Source: an uncultured Clostridium sp. (GTDB taxonomy: Bacteria; Bacillota; Clostridia; Lachnospirales; Lachnospiraceae). From it: DNA of 64,000 nt. Below, in pieces: positions 26,361 through 35,969 of the stretch. The DNA is taken from the NCBI GenBank assembly GCA_900549235.1, contig URNT01000017.1, positions 11,433-75,432 of the forward strand, given 5' to 3'. The notes below the pieces were generated by a model. It searched no databases. It was given only the letters and a program-made list of their open reading frames with translations, and was not told where the DNA came from. The translations under genes were made by a program, and so were the position numbers. The number at the start of each line of letters is the position of its first letter. The stretch's first letter is position 1.

Positions 26361-27677
26361 ATGGATTTATTTGATTACATGAGAGAACAGAAGATGGAGA
26401 CCGAGGCGCCTCTGGCCTCCAGGCTGCGCCCCAGGACGCTGGATGAGGTAGTGGGCCAGCAGCATATTATTGGCAGGGATAAGCTGTTATACCGGGCTAT
26501 CCAGGCAGATAAGCTGGGGTCCATTATATTTTACGGCCCGCCGGGAACCGGAAAAACCACTCTGGCAAGAGTGATCGCCAATACTACCAGCGCTGATTTT
26601 AAGCAGATCAATGCCACTGTGGCAGGGAAAAAGGATATGGAGGAGGTAGTCAGCCAGGCAAAGGACAACATGGGGATGTATGGGAAAAAGACCATCCTTT
26701 TTGTAGATGAGATCCACCGGTTCAATAAGGGCCAGCAGGACTATCTTCTTCCCTTTGTGGAGGACGGCACATTGATCCTGATCGGCGCCACTACGGAAAA
26801 CCCTTATTTTGAAGTAAACGGGGCGCTGATCTCCCGATCCCGGATCTTTGAGCTGAAGCCTCTTTCCAAGGAGGATGTAAAGGAACTGATCCGCCGGGCT
26901 GTCTATGACACAGAACGGGGGATGGGGGCTTACGGGGCTGTAATCGACGAGGATGCGGCAGATTTCCTGGCAGATACAGCCAACGGAGACGCCAGAGCGG
27001 CCTTAAATGCGGTGGAGCTGGGAGTCCTTACAACAGACCCGGACAGCCAGGGAAAGATCCATATTGACCTGGCTGTGGCCCAGGAGTGCATCCAGAAGCG
27101 GGCGGTGCGCTATGATAAAAATGGAGACAACCATTATGATACCATTTCCGCCTTTATTAAAAGCATGAGGGGGTCAGATCCCGATGCCGCCGTATATTAT
27201 CTGGCCCGGATGCTGTACGGAGGCGAGGACATCAAATTCATAGCCAGAAGGATTATGATCTGCGCCGCAGAGGATGTGGGCAATGCAGATCCTCAGGCCC
27301 TTACCGTAGCAGTCAGCGCCGCCCAGGCCGCCGAGCGCATTGGCCTTCCAGAGGCCCAGATCATCCTGTCCCAGGCCGTAACCTATGTGGCCTGCGCTCC
27401 CAAGAGCAACGCCGCCTGTCTGGCTATTCAGAAGGCAATGGAGGCCGTATCCAGCCAGCGGATCATGCCCGTTCCCGTCCATCTCCAGGACAAGCACTAC
27501 AAAGGCGCCGCCAAACTGGGCCATGGCCAGGGCTACCTCTATGCCCACGACTACCCGAAGCACTATGTAAAGCAGCAGTATCTGCCCGATGGGATGGAGG
27601 ATGCGGTGTTTTATGAGATGTCAGATAATGGGTATGAGAGGGAGATGAAGGAGTATATGAGGTGGGTGAAGGAGTAA
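26361..27677 (+). CDS. rarA: Replication-associated recombination protein A (AAA+ ATPase)
   Basis: A 438-residue clamp-loader-like ATPase (MgsA/RarA) acting at stalled replication forks. Walker A is GPPGTGKTTLA (near residue 54), Walker B FVDEIHRFN (near 112), sensor TTENP (near 144), and the C-terminal tetramerisation domain is complete (KHYVKQQYLPDGM). ATG 26361 was chosen because GAGGGGA sits at normal distance; an upstream ATG (26343) lies within the end of the deacetylase gene. Confidence 0.95.
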   Translation: MDLFDYMREQKMETEAPLASRLRPRTLDEVVGQQHIIGRDKLLYRAIQADKLGSIIFYGPPGTGKTTLARVIANTTSADFKQINATVAGKKDMEEVVSQAKDNMGMYGKKTILFVDEIHRFNKGQQDYLLPFVEDGTLILIGATTENPYFEVNGALISRSRIFELKPLSKEDVKELIRRAVYDTERGMGAYGAVIDEDAADFLADTANGDARAALNAVELGVLTTDPDSQGKIHIDLAVAQECIQKRAVRYDKNGDNHYDTISAFIKSMRGSDPDAAVYYLARMLYGGEDIKFIARRIMICAAEDVGNADPQALTVAVSAAQAAERIGLPEAQIILSQAVTYVACAPKSNAACLAIQKAMEAVSSQRIMPVPVHLQDKHYKGAAKLGHGQGYLYAHDYPKHYVKQQYLPDGMEDAVFYEMSDNGYEREMKEYMRWVKE

Positions 27678-27857
27678 GGTTAAAAAAAGCACTTGAATTT
27701 TGACCTGATTACTTAAAAAGGGAAATCTTTTTCTTGAAAAACACACGTTCTTATGATAAGCTATTCACATAGAAAGCACTCACGACAGGAGTGGTATGCC
27801 TCCCAACCTGAAAGCCGGCGTATTTGCTGGAAATACATAGGGAAGGAGGTGGTGCAT

Positions 27858-27974
27858 ATGACAGCATATGAGATTGTAGAAACAATTCTGTCCGTAGCAT
27901 CCTTAATGGTCAGCGTCGGTATGTTTGTAATAGCACTGCTTGCCTTTCTCGACAAGAGAAACAAGCGTAAATAA
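27858..27974 (+). CDS. Holin-like small membrane toxin of a type I toxin-antitoxin system
   Basis: A 38-residue peptide: a short polar start (MTAYEIVET), one membrane helix (ILSVASLMVSVGMFVIALLA in outline) and a charged tail LDKRNKRK. This is the plan of the putative holin-like toxins (Fst/TxpA-like) common in Clostridia. GAAGGAGGTGG gives a very strong ribosome site. The 3' region has stem-loops and, on the other strand, a promoter reading back across it. Direct repeats in the 5' leader and 3' region echo the Enterococcus par locus. Toxicity is inference from family and layout. Confidence 0.75.
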   Translation: MTAYEIVETILSVASLMVSVGMFVIALLAFLDKRNKRK

Positions 27975-28068
27975 AATGCCCATCCTGTCTGCCAACAGGA
28001 TGAGCGGTGTCCATTAGGACACTAAGCAACCATGAGGCATCCACTTTTGGAGTGGGTGCTTTCTTTAT
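27970..28068 (-). ncRNA. Candidate antisense antitoxin RNA
   Basis: Predicted from a minus-strand promoter (28103-28075) that would start near 28068. It would end after stem CATCCTGT/ACAGGATG (27981-28002), which on this strand is followed by a T-rich tract (GGCATTTTATTT), giving about 95-100 nt. It overlaps the toxin mRNA 3' region. ACAGGA (27785-27790 and 27995-28000) and CAACC (27804-27808 and 28027-28031) occur in the same order in the toxin leader, so the antisense could also pair there. Confidence 0.5.
28037..28066 (+). terminator. Terminator of the toxin transcript
   Basis: GCATCCACT / AGTGGGTGC stem, 5-base loop, TTTCTTT tail. A further stem GTGTCC-ATTA-GGACAC lies at 28007-28022. 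Confidence 0.75.
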
Positions 28069-28074
28069 GTCTTT

Positions 28075-28103
28075 ATTATAATCAATCCACAGAATAATTT
28101 CAA
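28075..28103 (-). promoter_or_regulatory. Antisense promoter behind the toxin gene
   Basis: Minus strand TTGAAA (28103-28098), 17-base spacer, consensus TATAAT (28080-28075). Confidence 0.6.
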
Positions 28104-28157
28104 GTATTTTTTGAAAACCCATTTCCCACCCAATCCCCACCCCCCTTACAAATCTGC

Positions 28158-28186
28158 TTTACATTCCCCCATTCTCTGTATATAAT
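28158..28186 (+). promoter_or_regulatory. Sigma-A promoter of rho, followed by a long leader
   Basis: TTTACA, 17-base spacer, TATAAT. The leader runs about 170 bases to the rho ATG and contains a stem GCCCATT/AATGGGC at about 28309-28332. Leader-mediated autogenous control is known for rho in other bacteria; here it is only a possibility. Confidence 0.65.
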
Positions 28187-28363
28187 AAAGTATATATAGA
28201 TAGGCCTCTGATAAAATGGCCGTCTGTCCGTTCCTGGAATTTCTAAATCTGGAATAAACCCCAAATTTAATTTATGGATAGTTTAATAAATGTAAATATC
28301 TTACAGGAGCCCATTTGTTTCAGGCAATGGGCAGTTTAGTTCTAAATTTTAAGGAGAGATCAT

Positions 28364-30061
28364 ATGCGAGAAAAATTACAGACTTTTTCACTGGCAGAGC
28401 TGAAGGAGATGGCTAAGAGCCAGGGACTGAAAGGGATCAGCACCCTGAGAAAAACGGAGATCATTGATCTTTTATGTCAGGCTGCGGAGAAAGAGGAGCA
28501 GGCCAGGGAAACAGCTGCGAGGACGGAGGCGCCAGCCAGAGAGTCCAGACCACAGGAGCAGAGCGCAGTTCAGGAGCAGGGCCGTTCCCAGGAACAGGGC
28601 CGTTCCCAGGAACAGAGCCGTCCTCAGGAGCAGCATCGCACCCAGGAAAATCGTGTGCAGGAGAGCCGCCAGGAGTACCGCCCCAGACAGGAGGGCCGCC
28701 AGGATCAGAGAAGAAATACCGGCCGCCCCTATGAGAATCGTTTTACCCAGAACAGAGGCCGTCAGGATCGGAACAACAATTTCTATTCCAATTCCCAGAA
28801 CACCGCTCCCCAGAGCCCGGCCCCAAGCCAGACCAGCTCCTCCGGTACGGGAGAGGGGGACCGCATCATCCGCATGGAAGCGAAAAATGACGCCATCGGC
28901 CTGTCCAATCAGGATATGGCAGAGCTTGACAGCGGCCTTGCAGCCAACGGGATTCTGGAGGTAATGCCGGACGGCTTTGGATTTATCCGCTGTGAAAACT
29001 TCCTTCCGGGAGAGGATGACGTGTATGTGGCACCGTCACAGATTCGCCGCTTTAACTTAAAGACCGGAGATATTATCGCAGGCAACCGCCGCGTCCAGGC
29101 TCCGACGGAAAAATTTGCCGCCCTGCTGTACATCAAGACGGTTAACGGCTACCCCTTAAGCCATACGGAAACCAGACCCAACTTTGAGGATCTGACCCCC
29201 ATTTTCCCAAATGAGCGCCTGCACATGGAAGGCGGCCGCGATAAGACGGCTGTTGCCATGCGGGTCCTGGATCTTCTGGCGCCCATTGGAAAAGGGCAGA
29301 GAGGTATGATCGTGTCACCGCCTAAGGCAGGTAAGACCACCCTTTTAAAGCAGGTGGCAAAGGCCATTACCACCAACCATCCGGAGATGCATCTGATGAT
29401 CCTTCTGATTGATGAGCGTCCTGAGGAGGTAACAGACATCAAGGAGGCCATTGCGGGGCCCAACGTTGAGGTAATCTATTCCACCTTCGACGAGCTTCCT
29501 GAGCGCCATAAGAGAGTATCAGAAATGGTAATTGAGCGGGCTAAGCGTCTGGTAGAGCATGGACGGGACGTGATCATCCTCTTAGACAGCATCACCCGTC
29601 TGGCAAGAGCCTACAACCTGACAGTGGCCCCCAGCGGACGTACTCTTTCCGGCGGTCTTGATCCCGCCGCCCTTCATATGCCTAAGCGTTTCTTCGGCGC
29701 AGCCCGCAATATGCGTGAGGGAGGAAGCCTGACGGTTCTTGCCACCGCTCTGGTAGATACAGGAAGCCGTATGGATGATGTGATCTATGAGGAGTTTAAG
29801 GGAACGGGCAACATGGAGCTTGTATTAGACCGCAAGCTGTCTGAAAAACGTATTTTCCCGGCTGTTGACATTTTAAAGTCCGGCACAAGGCGGGACGATC
29901 TTCTGCTGAACCGGGAGGAGGCAGAGGCTGTGGACATTATCCACAAGGCTACCAACTCCTTGAAGCCGGAGGATGCGGTGGAAAAGATTCTGGATCTCTT
30001 TTCCAAGACAAGAAACAACCGGGAATTTGTGGAAATGGTGAAAAAAATCCGGCTGTTTTAA
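28364..30061 (+). CDS. rho: Transcription termination factor Rho with a long disordered insert
   Basis: Hexameric RNA-dependent ATPase terminating transcription. 565 residues, longer than the roughly 420 of E. coli Rho. The extra length is a Gln/Arg/Glu/Asn-rich stretch (about 45-175) between the N-terminal helical domain ([15 protein letters not shown]) and the cold-shock RNA-binding domain ([18 protein letters not shown]). Walker A is [10 protein letters not shown] with Lys324; Walker B region [10 protein letters not shown]; the C-terminal motor is complete. Such inserts occur in other high-GC or gut bacteria. It contains a tandem 18-base repeat. Confidence 0.96.
   Translation: MREKLQTFSLAELKEMAKSQGLKGISTLRKTEIIDLLCQAAEKEEQARETAARTEAPARESRPQEQSAVQEQGRSQEQGRSQEQSRPQEQHRTQENRVQESRQEYRPRQEGRQDQRRNTGRPYENRFTQNRGRQDRNNNFYSNSQNTAPQSPAPSQTSSSGTGEGDRIIRMEAKNDAIGLSNQDMAELDSGLAANGILEVMPDGFGFIRCENFLPGEDDVYVAPSQIRRFNLKTGDIIAGNRRVQAPTEKFAALLYIKTVNGYPLSHTETRPNFEDLTPIFPNERLHMEGGRDKTAVAMRVLDLLAPIGKGQRGMIVSPPKAGKTTLLKQVAKAITTNHPEMHLMILLIDERPEEVTDIKEAIAGPNVEVIYSTFDELPERHKRVSEMVIERAKRLVEHGRDVIILLDSITRLARAYNLTVAPSGRTLSGGLDPAALHMPKRFFGAARNMREGGSLTVLATALVDTGSRMDDVIYEEFKGTGNMELVLDRKLSEKRIFPAVDILKSGTRRDDLLLNREEAEAVDIIHKATNSLKPEDAVEKILDLFSKTRNNREFVEMVKKIRLF
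28577..28630 (+). repeat. Three tandem 18-bp units inside rho
   Basis: Two identical copies of CAGGGCCGTTCCCAGGAA and a third diverged copy, in frame, encoding [12 protein letters not shown] and QSRPQE within the disordered insert. In-frame unit length means copy-number change would not break rho. Confidence 0.85.
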
Positions 30062-30075
30062 TCTGCAAAAACCTC

Positions 30076-30104
30076 TTGCATTTGGGGACAGCCTGTGGTA
30101 TACT
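30076..30104 (+). promoter_or_regulatory. Sigma-A promoter of rpmE
   Basis: TTGCAT, 17-base spacer, TATACT with extended TGG before the -10. Confidence 0.65.
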
Positions 30105-30111
30105 GTTTAAG

Positions 30112-30305
30112 CTGTCTGGATTGACGGCAGTTTTAGCGCCTGCGTGAGTCAGAACCTTGCGGTTTGGGCGTGTTTAACTTAAATGATGCTGATATTCTGT
30201 GCGTTCTGGTGACGGTGGACGAACCGGCTGCCTGCTATGTACAGAGGCAGATTGGCATAAAAGCCGCGGTCGGAAACCGCAAATATTATCAGAGAGGTGA
30301 ATATC
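30112..30305 (+). other. Long structured 5' leader of rpmE (candidate L31 autoregulatory leader)
   Basis: About 190 untranslated bases precede a 66-codon ribosomal protein gene. Stems visible: CTGCCT/AGGCAG (about 30229-30251) and GCGGT/ACCGC just before the ribosome site. L31 leaders acting as protein-binding regulators are known in several phyla; whether this one matches a described class needs a covariance search. Confidence 0.4.
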
Positions 30306-30506
30306 ATGAGAGAAGGAATCCATCCAAATTATTATCAGGCAAAGGTAGTATGCAACTGTGGCAACGAGTTCGTAACCGGCTCTACAAAGCAGGACATTCA
30401 CGTTGAGGTTTGCTCCAAGTGCCATTCTTTCTATACAGGCCAGCAGAAGGCTGCTGCTGCCCGTGGACGTATTGATAAGTTCAATCGTAAATATGGCATT
30501 CAGTAA
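30306..30506 (+). CDS. rpmE: 50S ribosomal protein L31, zinc-binding type
   Basis: A 66-residue ribosomal protein. Cys16, Cys18, Cys36 and Cys39 (CNC and CSKC) form the zinc site, so this is the C+ form used under zinc sufficiency. ATG 30306 follows GAGAGGTGA at proper distance and gives the standard opening [10 protein letters not shown]; an upstream ATG at 30297 would add three residues. Own promoter and terminator. Confidence 0.97.
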   Translation: MREGIHPNYYQAKVVCNCGNEFVTGSTKQDIHVEVCSKCHSFYTGQQKAAAARGRIDKFNRKYGIQ

Positions 30507-30519
30507 TAAGCAAGAAGAG

Positions 30520-30560
30520 ATGAGGGTTGAGCTTGGAAGCAGGCTCAGCCCTTTCTTAAA
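30520..30560 (+). terminator. Terminator after rpmE
   Basis: AGGGTTGAGC / GCTCAGCCCT stem with a 10-base loop, then TTCTTAAATT. Confidence 0.75.
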
Positions 30561-30605
30561 TTAAATCAGGAGCTTTTTTATGAAGTTTTCTGAGCGGAGG
30601 AAAAT

Positions 30606-31562
30606 ATGAAGTATTCAGGAATCGGCGGTCAGGCGGTGATCGAAGGCATTATGATGCAGAACGGCGATGATTACGCCGTTGCGGTACGCAGGCCGGACGG
30701 GGAGATCGAGGTGAAAAAAGACACCTATGTGAGTATGACGAAGAAATGCAAGGTCCTGGGACTCCCGTTTATCCGCGGTATTTTCAGCTTTGCAGATTCC
30801 ATGATCGTGGGAAGCCGGGCCCTTACCTGGTCCTGCAGCTTTTTTGAGGATGATGAGGACACAGAACCGGGGAAATTTGAACAATGGCTGGATAAAGTGT
30901 TTGGGGAGAAGCTTGAAAAGGTGCTTATGGGCGTGGTGATGGTATTTTCCTTTGTGCTGGCCATCGGCATTTTTATGGTGCTTCCCATGCTGATCGCCAG
31001 GTTCCTTAAAACCTGGATCCGGTCAGAGACGGTGATGGCCATACTGGAGGGCGTGATCCGCATCCTTATATTTATCGGGTATATCAAGCTGGTGTCCCGG
31101 ATGGAGGACATACGGCGCACCTTTATGTACCATGGCTCGGAGCATAAGTGCATCAACTGCATCGAACACGGACTGGAGCTTACCGTGGAAAATGTCCGCG
31201 CCAGCTCAAAGGAGCACAAGCGGTGCGGCACCAGCTTTATTATGATCGTTATGGTGATCAGCATCCTGTTTTTCATGGTGATCCGGGTGGATACCCTGTG
31301 GCTGCGGGCTGTGAGCCGCATCGTACTGATCCCGGTGATCGCGGGGGTGTCCTACGAGTTCCTGCGGTTTGCAGGAAGGCATGATTCAAAGCTGGTGGAT
31401 GTTCTGAGCCGGCCGGGGATGTGGATGCAGGGCCTCACCACCACAGAGCCGGATGAGGATATGATCCCGGTAGCCATCCAGGCGGTGGAGGCGGTCTTTG
31501 ACTGGCGGGCCTATCTGGATGAAAATTTCCCTGACTGGAGAAAGGAAGGGAAGGGAGCATGA
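30606..31562 (+). CDS. DUF1385 family membrane protein
   Basis: A 318-residue protein opening GIGGQAVIEGIMMQNGD, the DUF1385 hallmark, with several hydrophobic segments (about 108-135, 145-165 and 210-250) and a central YHGSEHKCINCIEHGLELT motif containing His and Cys residues that could bind metal. DUF1385-prmC-prfA is a widespread Firmicute arrangement. The stop overlaps the prmC start by four bases. The molecular function is not established. Confidence 0.9.
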   Translation: MKYSGIGGQAVIEGIMMQNGDDYAVAVRRPDGEIEVKKDTYVSMTKKCKVLGLPFIRGIFSFADSMIVGSRALTWSCSFFEDDEDTEPGKFEQWLDKVFGEKLEKVLMGVVMVFSFVLAIGIFMVLPMLIARFLKTWIRSETVMAILEGVIRILIFIGYIKLVSRMEDIRRTFMYHGSEHKCINCIEHGLELTVENVRASSKEHKRCGTSFIMIVMVISILFFMVIRVDTLWLRAVSRIVLIPVIAGVSYEFLRFAGRHDSKLVDVLSRPGMWMQGLTTTEPDEDMIPVAIQAVEAVFDWRAYLDENFPDWRKEGKGA

Positions 31563-32428
31563 ACCTGGGAACACTGTTTGAGCGGGGAAATGAAATCCTC
31601 ACCCGCAGGGAGGTGCCGGATGCAGCCTTAGATGCCAGAGCCCTGCTTCTGGAAGTCTTTGGCATAAGCCTGGCGTCCTTTCTTACGGGAAGAAACAGAG
31701 AGCTTTCTGAGGATAAGGATACGGCGGAGAAGATAAAAGCCTATGAGGCACTTATAAATCGCCGGGCAGAGCGGGTGCCCCTGCAGCACCTGACCGGTTT
31801 CCAGGGATTTATGGGATATGAATTTTTGGTAAATGAACATGTGCTGATCCCAAGGCAGGATACGGAGACGTTGGTTGAACTGGTGCTTTCAGAGCAGAAG
31901 GGGAAGAATAAGGCCATTTTGGACGTGTGCACCGGATCTGGCTGCATTGCGCTGAGTCTGGCTCTTATGGGCGGATACAGACAGGTGACGGCTCTGGATC
32001 TGTCAGAAGAGGCCCTTCAGGTGGCAGAAAAGAACCGGGAACGGCTTCTTGGTTCGTATGAAGGGGAATTTCATCTGATACAGAGCGATATGTTTAAGCA
32101 GGTGCCGGCAGGAGAACGTTTTGATGTGATCGTATCCAATCCCCCTTACATTCCCAGCCAGGTGATCGAGGGGCTGGAGCCGGAGGTAAAAGACCATGAG
32201 CCCAGGATGGCACTTGACGGCGACGGTGACGGGCTTAAATTTTACAGGATACTGGCATTGCAGTGCAGGGAGTATTTAAAGCCCGGCGGAGCCGTATATC
32301 TGGAGATCGGACATGACCAGGCAGAGGCAGTAAGAGACCTCTTTGCTGGTGAGGGATATACAGAGATTGCCTGCCATAAGGACCTGGCAGGGCTGGACCG
32401 CGTGATACGGGCGGTCTGGAAGGGATGA
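31559..32428 (+). CDS. prmC: Release-factor glutamine N5-methyltransferase
   Basis: Methylates the glutamine of the GGQ motif in RF1/RF2. 289 residues: N-terminal helical domain, then a Rossmann fold with SAM motif LDVCTGSGCIALSLAL (near residue 121) and catalytic NPPYIP with Asn194. It precedes its substrate gene prfA by 15 bases, so enzyme and target are coexpressed. Confidence 0.95.
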   Translation: MNLGTLFERGNEILTRREVPDAALDARALLLEVFGISLASFLTGRNRELSEDKDTAEKIKAYEALINRRAERVPLQHLTGFQGFMGYEFLVNEHVLIPRQDTETLVELVLSEQKGKNKAILDVCTGSGCIALSLALMGGYRQVTALDLSEEALQVAEKNRERLLGSYEGEFHLIQSDMFKQVPAGERFDVIVSNPPYIPSQVIEGLEPEVKDHEPRMALDGDGDGLKFYRILALQCREYLKPGGAVYLEIGHDQAEAVRDLFAGEGYTEIACHKDLAGLDRVIRAVWKG

Positions 32429-32443
32429 TGAAAGGAGAGTAGT

Positions 32444-33520
<1,077 letters not shown>

Positions 33521-33533
33521 TGGAAAAATGAGG

Positions 33534-33562
33534 ACAGGGAGAGGCGGCGGGCCTCTCCCTGT
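33534..33562 (+). terminator. Strong 12-bp hairpin after prfA (terminator-like, no U-tract)
   Basis: ACAGGGAGAGGC (33534-33545) pairs perfectly with GCCTCTCCCTGT (33551-33562) around GGCGG. The following bases are not T-rich, so it may stabilise the mRNA 3' end rather than terminate. Confidence 0.5.
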
Positions 33563-33589
33563 GCTGTAATAAAGAAAGGGGACAGAGTG

Positions 33590-33631
33590 ATGGAAGCAGT
33601 AAAGAATGTAAAGGAAACGATTTCTGCTTTA
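33590..33631 (+). pseudogene. Truncated 5' end of a gene interrupted behind prfA
   Basis: AAAGGGGACAGAGTG precedes an ATG that reads MEAVKNVKETISAL, then becomes antisense to the end of the LacI gene. The ribosome site and core-like codons up to about 33630, followed by A/T-richer sequence, suggest that the original downstream gene was cut by insertion or rearrangement. Too short to identify. Confidence 0.4.
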
Positions 33632-34627
33632 AGTAGTTCCTCTGACAATCAGCTTTACAGGAATGATTTTTATTTTTTCTTTGATATCTTCTTTTCTGAT
33701 CATCTGAAGAATCGTTTTACCTGCATAGAGAGCCAGTTCTTTTGTGTTCTGTGATACGGTAGTAATCTGGGGGCTTGTAAATTGGGTTAGAGAGATATTG
33801 TCAAACCCCACTACCTTGATTTGCTCTGGAACGTCTATGTCATTTTCTGTAAAAACATTAACGCAGGCGAGAGCCATCATATCGTTGGTAGCAAAGACAC
33901 CATCAAAAAATATTCCCTTTTCTTTTAGAAGACGTTCCATTACATTTCTAGTTTCATCATATTCAGGAAAGCAGCTCATTTCCAATTCTTCGGTATATTC
34001 TAGTCCGCTTTCTTTTAAAGCTCTGATGTATCCGGCTCTGCGGCTTTGTATGGTGGAGGCATAGCGAGTGTCTCTTAAAAATAGGATTCTTCGACAGCCT
34101 TTGCGTATCAGTTCATTTGCAGCCAGATACCCTCCCAATTCATTGTCTGAAAGAACCATCACATCTGCATTTTTTGGGGCCCGGTCGATATAGACAACAG
34201 GCAAGTTTTGTATTTCGTTTATCTGAGCAATCTCATTTTGGCCTGAAATATAGATGATTCCATCTACGTGCTTTTTGGCCAGTCCTTTAATGTGCATATT
34301 TTCCAGATTATAATCTTCATTTGAATTACACACGAGGAGAGAGTAGTGCCGTTTCAGCAAAAATGCATCCAACTCCCGTATGATCCTGGCAAAGAATTCA
34401 TTTGTAATATCAGGGACGATGACTCCGATGCTGTTGCTACGGTTTGTTCGCAGCCCGATTGCATTTACATTGGGAGTAAAACCACATTCTTCGATGGTTT
34501 TTCTTACCCTGTATTCTGTCTCTCTGGAATATCCGCCATTCTGGTTGATCACTCTGGAAACTGTTGCAATAGAGACGCCGGCTTTTTTTGCCACGTCTAT
34601 AATGGATACCCTTTTATTGCCGTCCAT
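33629..34627 (-). CDS. LacI-family transcriptional regulator
   Basis: 332 residues: N-terminal helix-turn-helix and hinge (SIIDVAKKAGVSIATVSRVI, then AIGLRTNRSNSIGVIVPD) and a periplasmic-binding-protein-like sensor domain with FATNDMMALACVNV and VVGFDNISLTQFTSP. It is collinear over its full length with the divergent LacI at 34951, with nearly identical recognition helices, so both probably bind the same operators and respond to the same or related sugar. A promoter on its own side (TTGACA-17-TATGAT) lies in the shared region. Confidence 0.93.
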   Translation of the reverse strand: MDGNKRVSIIDVAKKAGVSIATVSRVINQNGGYSRETEYRVRKTIEECGFTPNVNAIGLRTNRSNSIGVIVPDITNEFFARIIRELDAFLLKRHYSLLVCNSNEDYNLENMHIKGLAKKHVDGIIYISGQNEIAQINEIQNLPVVYIDRAPKNADVMVLSDNELGGYLAANELIRKGCRRILFLRDTRYASTIQSRRAGYIRALKESGLEYTEELEMSCFPEYDETRNVMERLLKEKGIFFDGVFATNDMMALACVNVFTENDIDVPEQIKVVGFDNISLTQFTSPQITTVSQNTKELALYAGKTILQMIRKEDIKEKIKIIPVKLIVRGTT

Positions 34628-34729
34628 ACATTCTCCTTGTTTTCCTTTTTCGGGAAATTATATTCCTGTATTGCAGAACCCTCTGATACCCCTCTCTGCG
34701 GAAAAAAATCCAGTCAGGCTCTGTTATTA

Positions 34730-34758
34730 ATCATAATTTTTTATGATAGAAATGTCAA
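34730..34758 (-). promoter_or_regulatory. Promoter of the leftward lacI gene
   Basis: Minus strand TTGACA (34758-34753), 17-base spacer, TATGAT (34735-34730). Confidence 0.65.
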
Positions 34759-34789
34759 CTAAAACGAAAACATCCCCGCACTACTCATG

Positions 34790-34801
34790 GTAAACGTTTA
34801 C
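34790..34801. promoter_or_regulatory. LacI/CcpA-type palindromic operator
   Basis: GTAAACGTTTAC is a perfect 12-base palindrome with the central CG typical of LacI-family sites; with flanks it also resembles a cre site. It lies between the two divergent promoters. Confidence 0.6.
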
Positions 34802-34874
34802 ACAATAAAATGTAACTTATGCACAAAAAAATAGAAAAATAATCGTATAAATAGTAGAAAAAGCACGTTACATA

Positions 34875-34932
34875 TTGACATATACTACGTAAAGGTTTAC
34901 TATAGGGTTGCAGAGAACGTAAACCTTTACGT
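34875..34932 (+). promoter_or_regulatory. Promoter of the rightward sugar operon with paired operators
   Basis: TTGACA (34875-34880), 17-base spacer, TACTAT (34898-34903). ACGTAAAGGTTTAC (34887-34900) sits between -35 and -10, and its exact reverse complement GTAAACCTTTACGT (34919-34932) lies just past the start site, 18 bases away. The layout suits repression by a LacI dimer pair or tetramer. Confidence 0.65.
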
Positions 34933-34950
34933 AAAACGGGAGGCTGACAC

Positions 34951-35949
34951 ATGGATGGCACAAAAAGAGTTTCTATTGTGGATATAGCAAAACAAGCTGG
35001 GGTGTCAACGGCAACTGTGTCTCGAGTAATGAATCAGAATGGGGGATATTCAAAAGAAACAGAGAAAAGAGTCAGGCAGACTATTGCTGCCTGTGACTTT
35101 ACACCCAATGTGAACGCGATTGGTTTGAGAACGAACAAAAGCCAGTGTATAGGTGTGATTGTTCCGGATGTAACCAATGAATTTTTTGCTAAAATTATAC
35201 AGGAACTGGATTTTTATCTGTTAAAGCATGGTTATTCGTTGCTGATTTGTAATTCTAATGAGGATTATGAATTGGAAAATATGCATATTAAAGGATTGAT
35301 TGAAAAGCACGTAGATGGAATTGTTTATATTTCAGGCCAAAATGAAATTAAATATATTAATGAGATTAAAGATGTGCCAATTGTATATATTGACAGGGCA
35401 CCACAAAATGCAAAAATGTTGATTCTCTCTGACAATGAAGGCGGGGGATACATGGCAACAGAGGAAATGCTGAAAAAAGGCTGCTCAGATATACTCCTGT
35501 TAAGAGATGTACGCTGTGCATCTACTATACGGAGCCGTAAGGAAGGATATGTGAAGGCTTTAGAAAAATATGGAATACCCTACAGAGAGGAACTGGAAAT
35601 CAGCTGTTTCCCGGACTATGAGGATGCCTGGAAGGCAATGAAGCAGCTGATCAAGTCCAGAGGGTGCTTTTTTGACGGAGTTTTCGCAACGAATGATAGG
35701 ATGGCTTTGGCCAGTGTGAATGTATTAGAGAATGTTGGAATACAGATTCCAGAGCAGGTAAAGGTGGTGGGATTTGATAATGTTTCGCTTACCCGTTTTA
35801 CTAGCCCCAGAATCACTACTGTTTCTCAGGATACAAAGCAGATGGCAATTTGCGCTGGAAGAACTATTTTAAAGATGATTCGCAAAAAAGAGATAAAGGA
35901 GTCTTGTACGATTATTCCAGTTACATTGGAAGTGCGGGATACAACTTGA
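34951..35949 (+). CDS. LacI-family transcriptional regulator (twin)
   Basis: 332 residues, the same length as the divergent LacI and alike throughout (SIVDIAKQAGVSTATVSRVM; AIGLRTNKSQCIGVIVPD; FATNDRMALASVNV; VVGFDNVSLTRFTSP). It is the first gene of the rightward sugar operon, so probably autoregulated through the paired operators directly upstream. Codons are A/T-richer than in region 1. Expected ligand: the imported sugar or its phosphate. Confidence 0.93.
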   Translation: MDGTKRVSIVDIAKQAGVSTATVSRVMNQNGGYSKETEKRVRQTIAACDFTPNVNAIGLRTNKSQCIGVIVPDVTNEFFAKIIQELDFYLLKHGYSLLICNSNEDYELENMHIKGLIEKHVDGIVYISGQNEIKYINEIKDVPIVYIDRAPQNAKMLILSDNEGGGYMATEEMLKKGCSDILLLRDVRCASTIRSRKEGYVKALEKYGIPYREELEISCFPDYEDAWKAMKQLIKSRGCFFDGVFATNDRMALASVNVLENVGIQIPEQVKVVGFDNVSLTRFTSPRITTVSQDTKQMAICAGRTILKMIRKKEIKESCTIIPVTLEVRDTT

Positions 35950-35969
35950 TGTTAAGCATAGGAGGGTTT

